DNA of 11,995 bases from Butyrivibrio sp. (GTDB taxonomy: Bacteria; Bacillota_A; Clostridia; Lachnospirales; Lachnospiraceae), in NCBI GenBank assembly GCA_017996845.1, contig JAGOGF010000073.1, positions 1-11,995 on the forward strand, in the 5' to 3' direction. Each line of letters starts with the position of its first letter. Position 1 is the stretch's first letter. Position numbers and translations under genes: made by a program. Shown piece by piece: positions 1 to 6,897 of the stretch. The notes beneath the pieces are model-generated. The model did not search any database and had not been told where the DNA came from. It saw nothing but the letters and a program-made list of their open reading frames with translations.

Positions 1-920
1 GTAAAAAGCAGTTCCATTTTGGATGGTTCCGCAATCTCCAACTGTCCTTCAATTCCATCCATGTCAGTGCCGATTGCAATCAGATCCTCACCGCCTGCCT
101 GCAGCATATGCTGAACATGCTGCACCATTCTGTCTACTGTGCTGTGCGCATCTCCAATATCGGGATTCAGAAAATACCCTTCCAGATTAAGCCCTGCCAC
201 ACCACCATGTTCTGCCAGCACACGGATCATATCATCTGTCAGATTTCTCGGATGCGGTGCAATTGCTCTCGCATTGGAATGGGAGGCCACAAAAGGTCCC
301 TTACAGACTTTTGCCACATCATAGAATCCGCCGTCGGATAAGTGTGAAACATCCACCAGCATTCCAAGCCGGTTCATCTCTGCCACAGCTTCAAACCCAA
401 ATTTTTTCAGGCCTTTTTCCATCTCATCCTTTTTCCCTGAATTGGGAAAACCAAAGCAGTTCTCATAATTCCAGGTTAATGTAATCAGCCTGACTCCCAT
501 ATCATAAAATCTCTGCAAATTCTCCAGTCTGCCGTCAACGATTCTCCCATCTTCCAGCGTCAAAAAAGCTGAAAGACAGTTTTTCTTTTGATTATCCAGA
601 ATGTCTTTTGCACTTCCTGCAAAAATAACTTCTTCCGGATATTTTCGCAGCGTATTCTCAAAAATATGATGCAGGCAATCAAAGTATGCTTCATCCGAAG
701 CAAAACTTTTCATATATGCATCCTGCTGCGGTGGAAAAAAAATCGCAAAAAACTGTGCAAGCACACTTTCCTGCCGCAGTCTTTTAATATCCACCATCCC
801 CGCAGGGTTATCATATATATCCTCTAAATGATTTTCTGCTGCGCTAAGCAGACTGTCACAGTGCATATCAATATACGCATTTTCATCTTTTCTCCTTCCG
901 GTGCGGATGAAAATCCACAT
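1..920 (-). CDS. M19 (renal dipeptidase family) metallo-dipeptidase, 3' end missing
   Basis: The reverse strand is open from the left edge to about 920 and encodes an M19 membrane-dipeptidase-type zinc enzyme, which hydrolyses dipeptides, including ones with a D-residue at the second position. Family landmarks appear in order: YIDMHCDS near the N-terminus (His and Asp metal ligands), LTLEDG (bridging Glu), VDVSHLSD and VASHSNARAI (two His ligands) and IGTDMDG (active-site Asp). About 306 codons are present and the C-terminus lies outside the window. It is the last visible gene of the salvage operon, so stem-peptide dipeptides are the inferred substrate. The start is uncertain. The in-frame ATG at 920 lies 3 bp after the namZ stop but lacks a good ribosome site. 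The strong GGAAGGAG at 892-899 serves ATGs at 886 and 880, which are out of frame. The ATG at 866 begins inside the metal-binding motif and is too late. No signal peptide is evident. Confidence 0.88.
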   Translation of the reverse strand, partial: MWIFIRTGRRKDENAYIDMHCDSLLSAAENHLEDIYDNPAGMVDIKRLRQESVLAQFFAIFFPPQQDAYMKSFASDEAYFDCLHHIFENTLRKYPEEVIFAGSAKDILDNQKKNCLSAFLTLEDGRIVDGRLENLQRFYDMGVRLITLTWNYENCFGFPNSGKKDEMEKGLKKFGFEAVAEMNRLGMLVDVSHLSDGGFYDVAKVCKGPFVASHSNARAIAPHPRNLTDDMIRVLAEHGGVAGLNLEGYFLNPDIGDAHSTVDRMVQHVQHMLQAGGEDLIAIGTDMDGIEGQLEIAEPSKMELLF

Positions 921-923
921 ACC

Positions 924-2105
924 TTACCGATATATTCTCAGCGAATCCACCTTTTCATCAAAGCTTTGCTGTTGCTCATCCCACAGTCCAAGCAGTTCCT
1001 CCAGTTTCATTTCCCCGGACAAATACCGCGCCACGTCCATTCCGCCTGTCAGATTTGCAATTGTATTTTCTCGCTGATCTGCATCCTCATATACTTCAAA
1101 TTCCGGATAATGCTCAGCGATTATGTGCAGGAACAGCAAAAAGACAGGTAGAAAATCCGCACGCCTGTCAAGTGGTTCAAATTCCAGTCCATAACAGAGC
1201 TGTCCGGTATATTTGGATGTCTGCGGAATGAAAGCTCTTTTCCGGAAAGCAAAAATATTTGTTTTGCTGCCTTCCTGTTGACTATAACAGAATACGGACA
1301 TTGCCTCCTGCATACTCTCATAAATGACATCCATGTCAATAAAAGGTGCTCCATATATCTGAAACGGTTTGGGAGTGCCACGCCCCTCCGAAAGATTGGT
1401 TGCTTCTGCAAAGCAGCCACCGTTATAGCACACTGTACTCTGATATGTTGCAAGCGCCGGCGAAGGCATATTCCAGATCAGCCCGGTATCCGGATGAAAC
1501 ATATCTCTTGTGTAATTCTGAAGCGGAATCACATGGTAATCCATTATTAGTTTTCGGTAATCACAAAAATATTTTCCGACTTCGCCGATCGTCAGTCCGT
1601 ACCTGACAGGCATTTCATAATTGCCCACAAAAGATGCATATGCAGTCTGCATACAACCACCTGAATAAATACTGCCGGAAAGCGGATTGGGTCTGTCCAA
1701 TGTAATAAAGGTTATTCCTGCCTGTGCGGCGGCTTCCATACAATAAGTCATTGTGTATATAAACGTATAATAGCGAAGACCCACGTCCTGAATGTCAAAA
1801 ACAAGTACATCGATTCCCTTCAGATCAGATTCAGATGGTTTTCGCTTGTCACCAAAAAGCGAAATTACGGGTATTTTGTATTTGGGATGCAGCATATCCC
1901 CCACTTTTTCACCGTCCGGGCTGCCATATAAGCCATGTTCAGGCGTATATATTTTGACAATTGTATATCCCTTCTGCATAAATACATCTATATTATCCCG
2001 CCATTTCGAATCTACGCCGGAATAATTTGTAATCAGTCCGATCCTTTTATTTTGAAAAAAAGTATGATAATCGCTGATCTGATCAATCCCCAGAATTGTC
2101 TTCAT
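924..2105 (-). CDS. namZ: NamZ-type exo-beta-N-acetylmuramidase (DUF1343 family)
   Basis: This is a 393-residue DUF1343 protein. The characterised member, NamZ (YbbC) of Bacillus subtilis, releases MurNAc from the non-reducing end of peptidoglycan fragments. Family signatures are clear: GLITNYSG (about 23-30), TPEHG (54-58), FDIQDVGLRYYT (103-114), DRPNPLSG (137-144), EGRGTPKPF (240-248) and GAPFID (252-257). The Glu of PEHG is the best catalytic candidate from what is known of the family. I chose the ATG at 2105 because GGAG lies 6 bases upstream and the protein then begins MKTILGIDQ. An in-frame ATG at 2156 would add 17 residues but falls inside a hairpin. Unlike the secreted Bacillus enzyme, no signal peptide is visible, suggesting action in the cytoplasm on imported fragments. 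It follows the kinase gene after a 128-bp hairpin-rich gap, and the dipeptidase frame begins 3 bp after its stop. Confidence 0.9.
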   Translation of the reverse strand: MKTILGIDQISDYHTFFQNKRIGLITNYSGVDSKWRDNIDVFMQKGYTIVKIYTPEHGLYGSPDGEKVGDMLHPKYKIPVISLFGDKRKPSESDLKGIDVLVFDIQDVGLRYYTFIYTMTYCMEAAAQAGITFITLDRPNPLSGSIYSGGCMQTAYASFVGNYEMPVRYGLTIGEVGKYFCDYRKLIMDYHVIPLQNYTRDMFHPDTGLIWNMPSPALATYQSTVCYNGGCFAEATNLSEGRGTPKPFQIYGAPFIDMDVIYESMQEAMSVFCYSQQEGSKTNIFAFRKRAFIPQTSKYTGQLCYGLEFEPLDRRADFLPVFLLFLHIIAEHYPEFEVYEDADQRENTIANLTGGMDVARYLSGEMKLEELLGLWDEQQQSFDEKVDSLRIYR

Positions 2106-2146
2106 TTTTGTCTCCATGCCGAAGCTTTTTTTCGAAGGCATAAGGT

Positions 2147-2233
2147 AAAACTGCATGTGCAGTTTTTCTCATGAAGGTCTGCACTTCGTCGCAGACCTTT
2201 CGCGTGAAAGATTTTCATTAAAAAACTTTCACG
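2147..2233 (-). other. Cluster of three stem-loops between the kinase gene and namZ
   Basis: Three perfect inverted repeats lie side by side in the gap. CGTGAAAG pairs with CTTTCACG (2203-2210 with 2226-2233) and abuts the kinase stop codon. AAGGTCTGC pairs with GCAGACCTT (2174-2182 with 2191-2199, 8-base loop). AAAACTGC pairs with GCAGTTTT (2147-2154 with 2159-2166, 4-base loop). A weaker one, ATGCC with GGCAT, lies around 2115-2141, next to the namZ ribosome site. In the operon transcript these would form consecutive hairpins. They could protect or process mRNA, set differential expression of the distal genes, or act as a leaky terminator, since the third is followed by only a short U run. 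The pairing is seen directly; the role is inference. Confidence 0.7.
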
Positions 2234-3193
2234 TTATTCACTTTTTGCCTTATACATTGCCAGCATTGCAGCTCCGTATGCCGCGTCCTGTTCCGGTGCT
2301 GTCAGAGCAATGTGCGGATTTTCTTTTACAAGCATTTCTTCCAACCGCTCCCTGATATACCTGTTATGGAGCAGTACCCCACCGCCTATAATCAGGGGGA
2401 TTAGCTGCCTGCTGCCATCGGTTTTATCATTTATCTGTCTGCTGACTGCCTTTATCAGTTCCATCAGCTCATTTACCGCATTCTGCGCAATGCAAATTGC
2501 AGCTTCATCTTTTTGTTTCAATGCAGTATCCAAAAGTGCAGACAACTTTGCAATTCCCTTTTTACCGGTTTCCGGCGCATAGACATAGGCAATCAGCTGC
2601 TGTATATCGGATATCTGCAGATATTTTTTTACCACTTCTGTCAGTAGTGTCTTTTCTCCTCTGCCGTCTGCTGCTTTTACAACGGCGCTCAGTATATCTC
2701 TTCCGATCGCATAGGCACTTCCCGCATCATCAATCAGATGTCCCCATCCTCCTGCACGATAAAAATGCCCTGCACCATCAGATGCAAGACATACCGATCC
2801 GGTACCCGATATGAGCAGGATTCCTTTGCCTGTGCCGACTGCACCGACCAGTGCTGCCTTGTCATCTCCACAGATTTCGCATGTGCACGAAAATCCTGCT
2901 TTCTCTGCACATTTCAATAGAAAGGGAACTGCTTCCGGATTACTGATTCCGGCTGCTCCGATTCCCATTCCTGCAAGCTTCTGCCCTCCGGGAAGAATTT
3001 TCTCCACTCTTTCTCCAATTTCAAACAAAGCAGTTCTGATCTGTTCCTTGCTATAACTGTTATAATTAATTCCGGACACACAGAATCTGTTCTCTTCCCG
3101 TAATAACCCATTCGGAGACTTTGCCAGCAATACACATTCTGTCTTGGTTCCGCCACCATCCATTCCAAGGTAAAACTTACATTCTTCCTGCAT
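2234..3193 (-). CDS. BadF/BadG-type amino-sugar kinase (GlcNAc/MurNAc kinase, MurK-like)
   Basis: This is an ASKHA-fold kinase of the BadF/BadG/BcrA/BcrD ATPase family. The group includes N-acetylglucosamine kinases and clostridial MurK, which phosphorylates both MurNAc and GlcNAc at the 6-position. Counting from the ATG at 3199, visible motifs are DGGGTKT (14-20, phosphate-1 loop), GDDKAALVGA (111-120, acidic catalytic region), LISGTGSV (129-136, phosphate-2 loop), AGGWGHLIDDAGSAY (149-163, typical of the GlcNAc kinase branch) and LIIGGGVLL near the C-terminus (adenosine site). Two ATGs are possible. The one at 3193 sits 9 bases from the AGAGG site, while 3199 sits only about 3 bases away, so I prefer 3193 (319 residues); the difference is two residues. 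Lying between murR-like and namZ genes and alongside murQ, it probably supplies MurNAc-6-phosphate to MurQ, which makes a phosphotransferase importer unnecessary. Whether it prefers GlcNAc or MurNAc cannot be read from sequence. Confidence 0.88.
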   Translation of the reverse strand: MQEECKFYLGMDGGGTKTECVLLAKSPNGLLREENRFCVSGINYNSYSKEQIRTALFEIGERVEKILPGGQKLAGMGIGAAGISNPEAVPFLLKCAEKAGFSCTCEICGDDKAALVGAVGTGKGILLISGTGSVCLASDGAGHFYRAGGWGHLIDDAGSAYAIGRDILSAVVKAADGRGEKTLLTEVVKKYLQISDIQQLIAYVYAPETGKKGIAKLSALLDTALKQKDEAAICIAQNAVNELMELIKAVSRQINDKTDGSRQLIPLIIGGGVLLHNRYIRERLEEMLVKENPHIALTAPEQDAAYGAAMLAMYKAKSE

Positions 3194-3210
3194 TTTCATA
3201 TTCCTCTATC

Positions 3211-3227
3211 AGCTGATTTTCTCAGCT
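3211..3227 (-). other. Small hairpin in the regulator-kinase gap
   Basis: A perfect 6-bp inverted repeat, AGCTGA with TCAGCT around a 5-base loop, fills most of the gap between the regulator stop and the kinase ribosome site. It has no following U run, so it is not a terminator. It may only be a spacer structure. Confidence 0.4.
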
Positions 3228-3229
3228 CC

Positions 3230-4108
3230 TCATAACTTCTTATCTGCCATGCGATGCTTCTGGCATATCCGATAACTGTTTTCCAGTGGCTGCCTGATCT
3301 TCTCATAATTTGCACTTGCAATAATCGTAAAAAGTATATCTACTACCATCAACTGTGCGATACGACTGCTCATGGCACCGCTTCTCATATAAGCTTCAGG
3401 TGAAGATGTATACAACAGAATATCACAGTCTTTTGAGAGCATACTTTCAGAATATCTTGTGATTCCAATTATCGTACAGCCATGTTTCTGTGCTTCCTGT
3501 AATGCCTGCAGCACTTCCTGCGTCTGTCCCTTATCCGATATAAAAACTGCCACACTTTTACTTGTCAGCGTTGAACTGTAACCCAGCTGAATATGGGAAT
3601 CTTTGCTGAAAACAGCACTGATCCCGATCCGCAGAAGTTTATTATAAAAGTCTTCTGCTACCAGCGATGATGCACCCATTCCGAACATTCTGACAGAATC
3701 AGCCTTCTGAATCGCCTTTGCAGCCTTTTCAAGCGCTTCCGGCTGCAGGATTTTTGCCGTATTTACGACCGCCTTTTCAGTAAGTGCAGCAACTGTATGC
3801 AGAATCTGCTCTGGAGACCCGCCTTCATTCAGGTCTGAAAAAACAGTCTCTTTATCCTCACTCTGCTTCTGAATATCTCTATTCTGTTCATCAAACAGAT
3901 GGTGTCGTAAGTCTTTTAATCCATCAAAACCAATTGACTTGCAGAACCTGATCCATGCCGCAGAACTGACTTTCGAATTTTCTGCAAGTATGCTCACCGG
4001 AAGATTGATAACATCAAGCGGATGCTTCAGGAAATAGTCTGCAGCCGTTTTTTCCGCATCACTTAAGGAATCATACTTTCCTTTTATTCTGAGTTCTACA
4101 TTTGTCAT
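3230..4108 (-). CDS. RpiR/MurR-family transcriptional regulator with SIS domain
   Basis: This is an RpiR-type regulator of about 292 residues. An N-terminal helix-turn-helix domain (roughly 1-77, with SLSDAEKTAADYFLKHP and then a recognition region around SKVSSAAWIRFCKSIGFDG) is followed by a SIS sugar-phosphate isomerase fold (about 120-260, with MFGMGASSLVAEDF and ISDKGQTQEVL). SIS domains in this family sense phosphosugars; E. coli MurR senses MurNAc-6-phosphate. Lying inside the operon with murQ and nagZ, this protein probably responds to the same compound, acting as a local regulator of the operon. I chose the ATG at 4108, 7 bp after the NagZ gene stop, because the protein then starts MTNVELRIKGKY as in relatives. 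A start at 4135 would overlap the NagZ gene by 20 bp and add nine residues. The ribosome site is mediocre in either case, so translation may be coupled to the upstream gene. Calling it MurR is an inference from context. Confidence 0.88.
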   Translation of the reverse strand: MTNVELRIKGKYDSLSDAEKTAADYFLKHPLDVINLPVSILAENSKVSSAAWIRFCKSIGFDGLKDLRHHLFDEQNRDIQKQSEDKETVFSDLNEGGSPEQILHTVAALTEKAVVNTAKILQPEALEKAAKAIQKADSVRMFGMGASSLVAEDFYNKLLRIGISAVFSKDSHIQLGYSSTLTSKSVAVFISDKGQTQEVLQALQEAQKHGCTIIGITRYSESMLSKDCDILLYTSSPEAYMRSGAMSSRIAQLMVVDILFTIIASANYEKIRQPLENSYRICQKHRMADKKL

Positions 4109-4115
4109 TCTCTCG

Positions 4116-5672
4116 TTATTCCTCTTTCCGACCATTCCAATTCAAATATTTCCATATCTGTTGAAACTGGGGTTTGCTGTATTCCCATCCTGCGATGCGC
4201 ACGACATTTTCCGGCATTTCATCCAGATCATACGGATCCATGAGTGCCACCGCAGCCATAGGGCACATTTGATCTGCTGCCTTTGCCGCAATCGCTTTGG
4301 CGAGTTCCAGCTGTCCCGTCTTTATATGTCCATTATACAGACCATAAATCACAGCTGTATACTGATTCTCTTCATATTCATACAATATTTTCCCGATTTC
4401 TTCTTTCCCCGGATTCTGTGAAGTCACAAACGCCTGTCCGCATCCTGCCTGCGTCTTCATGTATTCCGCAAACGTAAATACCTCACCGGACTGATCTGCT
4501 ACTTTTGCTGTCCGATAATCTTTGCAACCGATAAACAGCGGATTGCTTCCACTTATCGGAATTTCCACGATATCCTGATGATACGGTCTGATTGTCAAAA
4601 GACGCATCTGCGCAATTTCCTGTCTGACTGCCGTTTCATTTGCTTCTATTTCAGAATCAATTCCATTTATGCTGCAGAACTGCTCTTTGTATGCATGAAT
4701 TCCTGCCACTGACTCTTCAAATTCTTCTATGTTAATTCTGCCGGCCTGTACTTCCTGATAAATCTGCTGTGCCGCTTCCATTGCAAACATAACCGTATTT
4801 GAGATACAGATCAGATCTACACCCGCCTTTACCGCTTCCACTGCTCCGTGCACTGTTCCGTAATACTGCGCGATCGCATTCATTTCCATACAATCGGAAA
4901 TGATCATTCCCTTATAGCCCATTTTTTCACGCAGAAGTCCACTGATAATCGCACGTGACATCGTCGCCGGTACTTTTCCCGATTCAATTTGAGGAAACAG
5001 AATATGTGTTGTCATAATTGCCGGTGCACCTGCTTCCATTCCTTTCTGAAACGGAATCAGCTCACTTTGTGCAAGTTCTTCCAGACTCTTATCCACCACC
5101 GGTAGTCCCAGATGTGAATCAACGGCTGTATCACCATGCCCCGGAAAATGCTTCAGACAGCATGCAATCTTTTCTTTTTGATAACCCTCTATGGCACACA
5201 CACCATACCTGGCAACCGTCTCTGCATCTTCCCCATAGCTTCTTGCACCAATTACGGAATTATCCGGATTGGAATTAATATCCATCACAGGTGCCAGATT
5301 CATATTGATTCCACAGCTTCTGAGCTCCTGTGCAGTTATTTCTGCTGCACGGCGTACCATCTGCGGATCTCCGGTTCCAGCCAGAGCCATCTGCCCCGGA
5401 ACATTCATCTGCGCATCTGCAATTCTGGTTACACCTCCGCCCTCCTGATCGATCATGATAAACGGAGCTTCTCCTGTTTCACGTTTGATCAGTTCTGTAA
5501 TCTGCATACAGAGTTTTTTCAGCTGTCCCCAGTCTTTGATATTTCTGGAAAAAAGAATTACATTTCCGATTTTATATTCCCTGACTGCCTCAATGAACTC
5601 CCTGTTCAATTCATACCCGGGGAATCCTGCCACAAGTCTCTGTCCGACTTTTATTTTTAATGCATTATCCAT
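4116..5672 (-). CDS. nagZ: NagZ-type beta-N-acetylglucosaminidase (glycoside hydrolase family 3)
   Basis: This family 3 enzyme of 518 residues removes GlcNAc from the non-reducing end of GlcNAc-MurNAc fragments. Counting from the ATG at 5672, it shows IDQEGGGVTR (74-83), the NagZ-specific loop KHFPGHGDT (174-182) followed by D185 and H187 of the DSH motif (the His/Asp acid-base pair), and the nucleophile Asp at 260 in IISDCMEM. The last 170 or so residues form the extra alpha/beta domain seen in Gram-positive NagZ proteins and absent from the short proteobacterial form; VALMDPYDLDEMP is characteristic. There is no signal peptide, so the enzyme appears cytoplasmic. The ATG at 5672 is 9 bases from GGAG. 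The ATG at 5681 is only 3 bases away and would add three residues. The gene starts within about 20 bp of the murQ stop and ends 7 bp before the regulator start, consistent with one transcript. Confidence 0.93.
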   Translation of the reverse strand: MDNALKIKVGQRLVAGFPGYELNREFIEAVREYKIGNVILFSRNIKDWGQLKKLCMQITELIKRETGEAPFIMIDQEGGGVTRIADAQMNVPGQMALAGTGDPQMVRRAAEITAQELRSCGINMNLAPVMDINSNPDNSVIGARSYGEDAETVARYGVCAIEGYQKEKIACCLKHFPGHGDTAVDSHLGLPVVDKSLEELAQSELIPFQKGMEAGAPAIMTTHILFPQIESGKVPATMSRAIISGLLREKMGYKGMIISDCMEMNAIAQYYGTVHGAVEAVKAGVDLICISNTVMFAMEAAQQIYQEVQAGRINIEEFEESVAGIHAYKEQFCSINGIDSEIEANETAVRQEIAQMRLLTIRPYHQDIVEIPISGSNPLFIGCKDYRTAKVADQSGEVFTFAEYMKTQAGCGQAFVTSQNPGKEEIGKILYEYEENQYTAVIYGLYNGHIKTGQLELAKAIAAKAADQMCPMAAVALMDPYDLDEMPENVVRIAGWEYSKPQFQQIWKYLNWNGRKEE

Positions 5673-5689
5673 AATCCGCATAATCTCCG

Positions 5690-6586
5690 TTATACTCTTA
5701 CTGCTCCGTATGTATGCCCATCTGCCTTTTCCAGTTTCCTGTCTGCTTCTTCTGCATCACAATCACACAAAATCATAACGATTGCAGTCTTTGCCCTGTT
5801 CTCACTTTTTTCAAGTGCTTTTTTTGCCTGTTCTGCACTGCACCCTGTAGCCGTGCAAATGATGGAAACACATCTGTACAGCAGCTTTTCATTGGTTGGA
5901 CTGACATCTACCATGAGATTCCCGTATACTTTTCCCATCTTGATCATCGTGCAGGTCGTCAGCATGTTCAATACCATTTTTTCCGCTGTTCCGCATTTCA
6001 TTCTGGTTGAACCGGTTACCACTTCCGGTCCCGGGTAAGGTGCAATCCCGATATCTGCAGTCCTGTCAATCGGACTGTCCGGGCTGCAGGTCACTCCGAT
6101 CACAAATGCGCCACATGCTCTGGCATATTGCATCGCGCCCAGGACATAAGGAGTTCTGCCACTTGCGGCAATTCCAACCAGAATATCCTTTTGATTAAAA
6201 TCAATTTTCTGCAGATCCAGAATGCCCAGTTCCTCCCTGTCTTCCGCACCTTCCACTGCGTGGAAAACTGCCATCTCTCCTCCGGCAATCAATCCCTGCA
6301 CCATTGCCGGATCGGTTGAATAAGTCGGCGGACATTCTACCGCATCCAAAACTCCCAGCCTTCCTGATGTTCCCGCTCCGCAGTATATCAGTCTGCCGCC
6401 TGCATGCAACTGTTCATATATTTTCTCAATTGCAGCCGCAATATGTTCCTTTTCCTTTGCAACTGCTTCAACCACCATAGCATCTTCACTGTTTATCAAC
6501 TCCACCATTTCCATAACAGACATCGTGTCAATATGGGCCGATCTGGGATTTGCCTGCTCTGTCGGCATTTTTTCTATTTCTATCAT
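5690..6586 (-). CDS. murQ: N-acetylmuramic acid 6-phosphate etherase
   Basis: MurQ cleaves the lactyl ether of MurNAc-6-phosphate, giving GlcNAc-6-phosphate and D-lactate, the committed step of MurNAc recovery. The 298-residue protein carries a double-SIS-type phosphosugar fold with the hallmark strings ANPRSAHID (12-20), YCGAGTSGRLGVLDA (68-82), IAASGRTPYVLGA (139-151) and TGSTRMKCGTAEK (191-203). E84 and E115 correspond to the two catalytic glutamates known in E. coli MurQ. Length is normal for the family. The start at 6586 is well supported: AAGGAGG lies 5 bases upstream, and the product begins MIEIEKMPTEQANPRS. An in-frame ATG at 6613 would swallow the ribosome site. It is the first gene of the minus-strand operon, with a promoter about 80 bp upstream and the NagZ gene close behind. 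Confidence 0.96.
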   Translation of the reverse strand: MIEIEKMPTEQANPRSAHIDTMSVMEMVELINSEDAMVVEAVAKEKEHIAAAIEKIYEQLHAGGRLIYCGAGTSGRLGVLDAVECPPTYSTDPAMVQGLIAGGEMAVFHAVEGAEDREELGILDLQKIDFNQKDILVGIAASGRTPYVLGAMQYARACGAFVIGVTCSPDSPIDRTADIGIAPYPGPEVVTGSTRMKCGTAEKMVLNMLTTCTMIKMGKVYGNLMVDVSPTNEKLLYRCVSIICTATGCSAEQAKKALEKSENRAKTAIVMILCDCDAEEADRKLEKADGHTYGAVRV

Positions 6587-6591
6587 GTAAG

Positions 6592-6598
6592 CCTCCTT
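6592..6598 (-). promoter_or_regulatory. Strong ribosome binding site of murQ
   Basis: The reverse strand reads AAGGAGG five bases before the ATG at 6586. It decides the murQ start over the in-frame ATG at 6613. Confidence 0.88.
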
Positions 6599-6667
6599 AT
6601 ATGTGGTTATCAATTATTCCGATTGTAATATTTTTTCACTAATTATTCAATATATATGAAACATTAT

Positions 6668-6696
6668 TTTATATTTTTTATATTTGATCAAATCAA
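6668..6696 (-). promoter_or_regulatory. Candidate sigma-A promoter of the salvage operon with an internal palindrome
   Basis: On the reverse strand TTGATT (6696-6691) and TATAAA (6673-6668) are separated by exactly 17 bp, which would start transcription near 6661 and give a leader of about 75 bases before murQ. The spacer overlaps a perfect 12-bp palindrome, ATTTGATCAAAT (6682-6693). A protein bound there would block polymerase, so this is a natural candidate operator for the operon's own RpiR-type regulator. Promoter and operator roles are inferred from position and consensus only. Confidence 0.55.
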
Positions 6697-6897
6697 ACTT
6701 CCTGATCACCTGTCTTCTCACAATCCAGGATATACTTCACTCCTGATCGCATCTTTCTGCTCCCCGATATAACAATGATCATCAAAAAATCATGCAGGTT
6801 CACTTTAATTTGCAATAGCATCTATTTGAAAGTTTGAATCAAGAAAAATATTTATAATAAAAAGCGTACACAGAAAAGAAAAAAGGAGCGTAAAATC

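Larger units (their letters stand above)
6587..6897. other. AT-rich divergent intergenic region
   Basis: This 311-bp stretch separates the minus-strand salvage operon from the plus-strand hydrolase remnant. Besides the murQ leader and promoter, it holds a plausible plus-strand promoter, TTGAAA (6826-6831) and TATTTA (6849-6854) with a 17-bp spacer; a second -10-like TATAAT overlaps at 6853-6858. The plus-strand gene also keeps a ribosome site, AAGGAG, just before its ATG at 6898. I see no convincing gene, riboswitch or terminator in 6700-6820. Confidence 0.55.

Noticed and set aside
2106..2156. Upstream ATG at 2156 as the namZ start, possibly adding a leader peptide
   Set aside because: The extra 17 residues are not a hydrophobic signal, the ATG lies within a hairpin, and GGAG is well placed for the ATG at 2105.
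5136..5660. A 174-codon plus-strand frame inside the NagZ gene
   Set aside because: The opposite strand encodes an unmistakable NagZ with catalytic motifs across this span; the plus frame is His/Cys/Ser-rich with no domain.
6700..6820. Possible riboswitch or small RNA in the divergent intergenic region
   Set aside because: I found only short imperfect repeats and no conserved aptamer core or terminator there.
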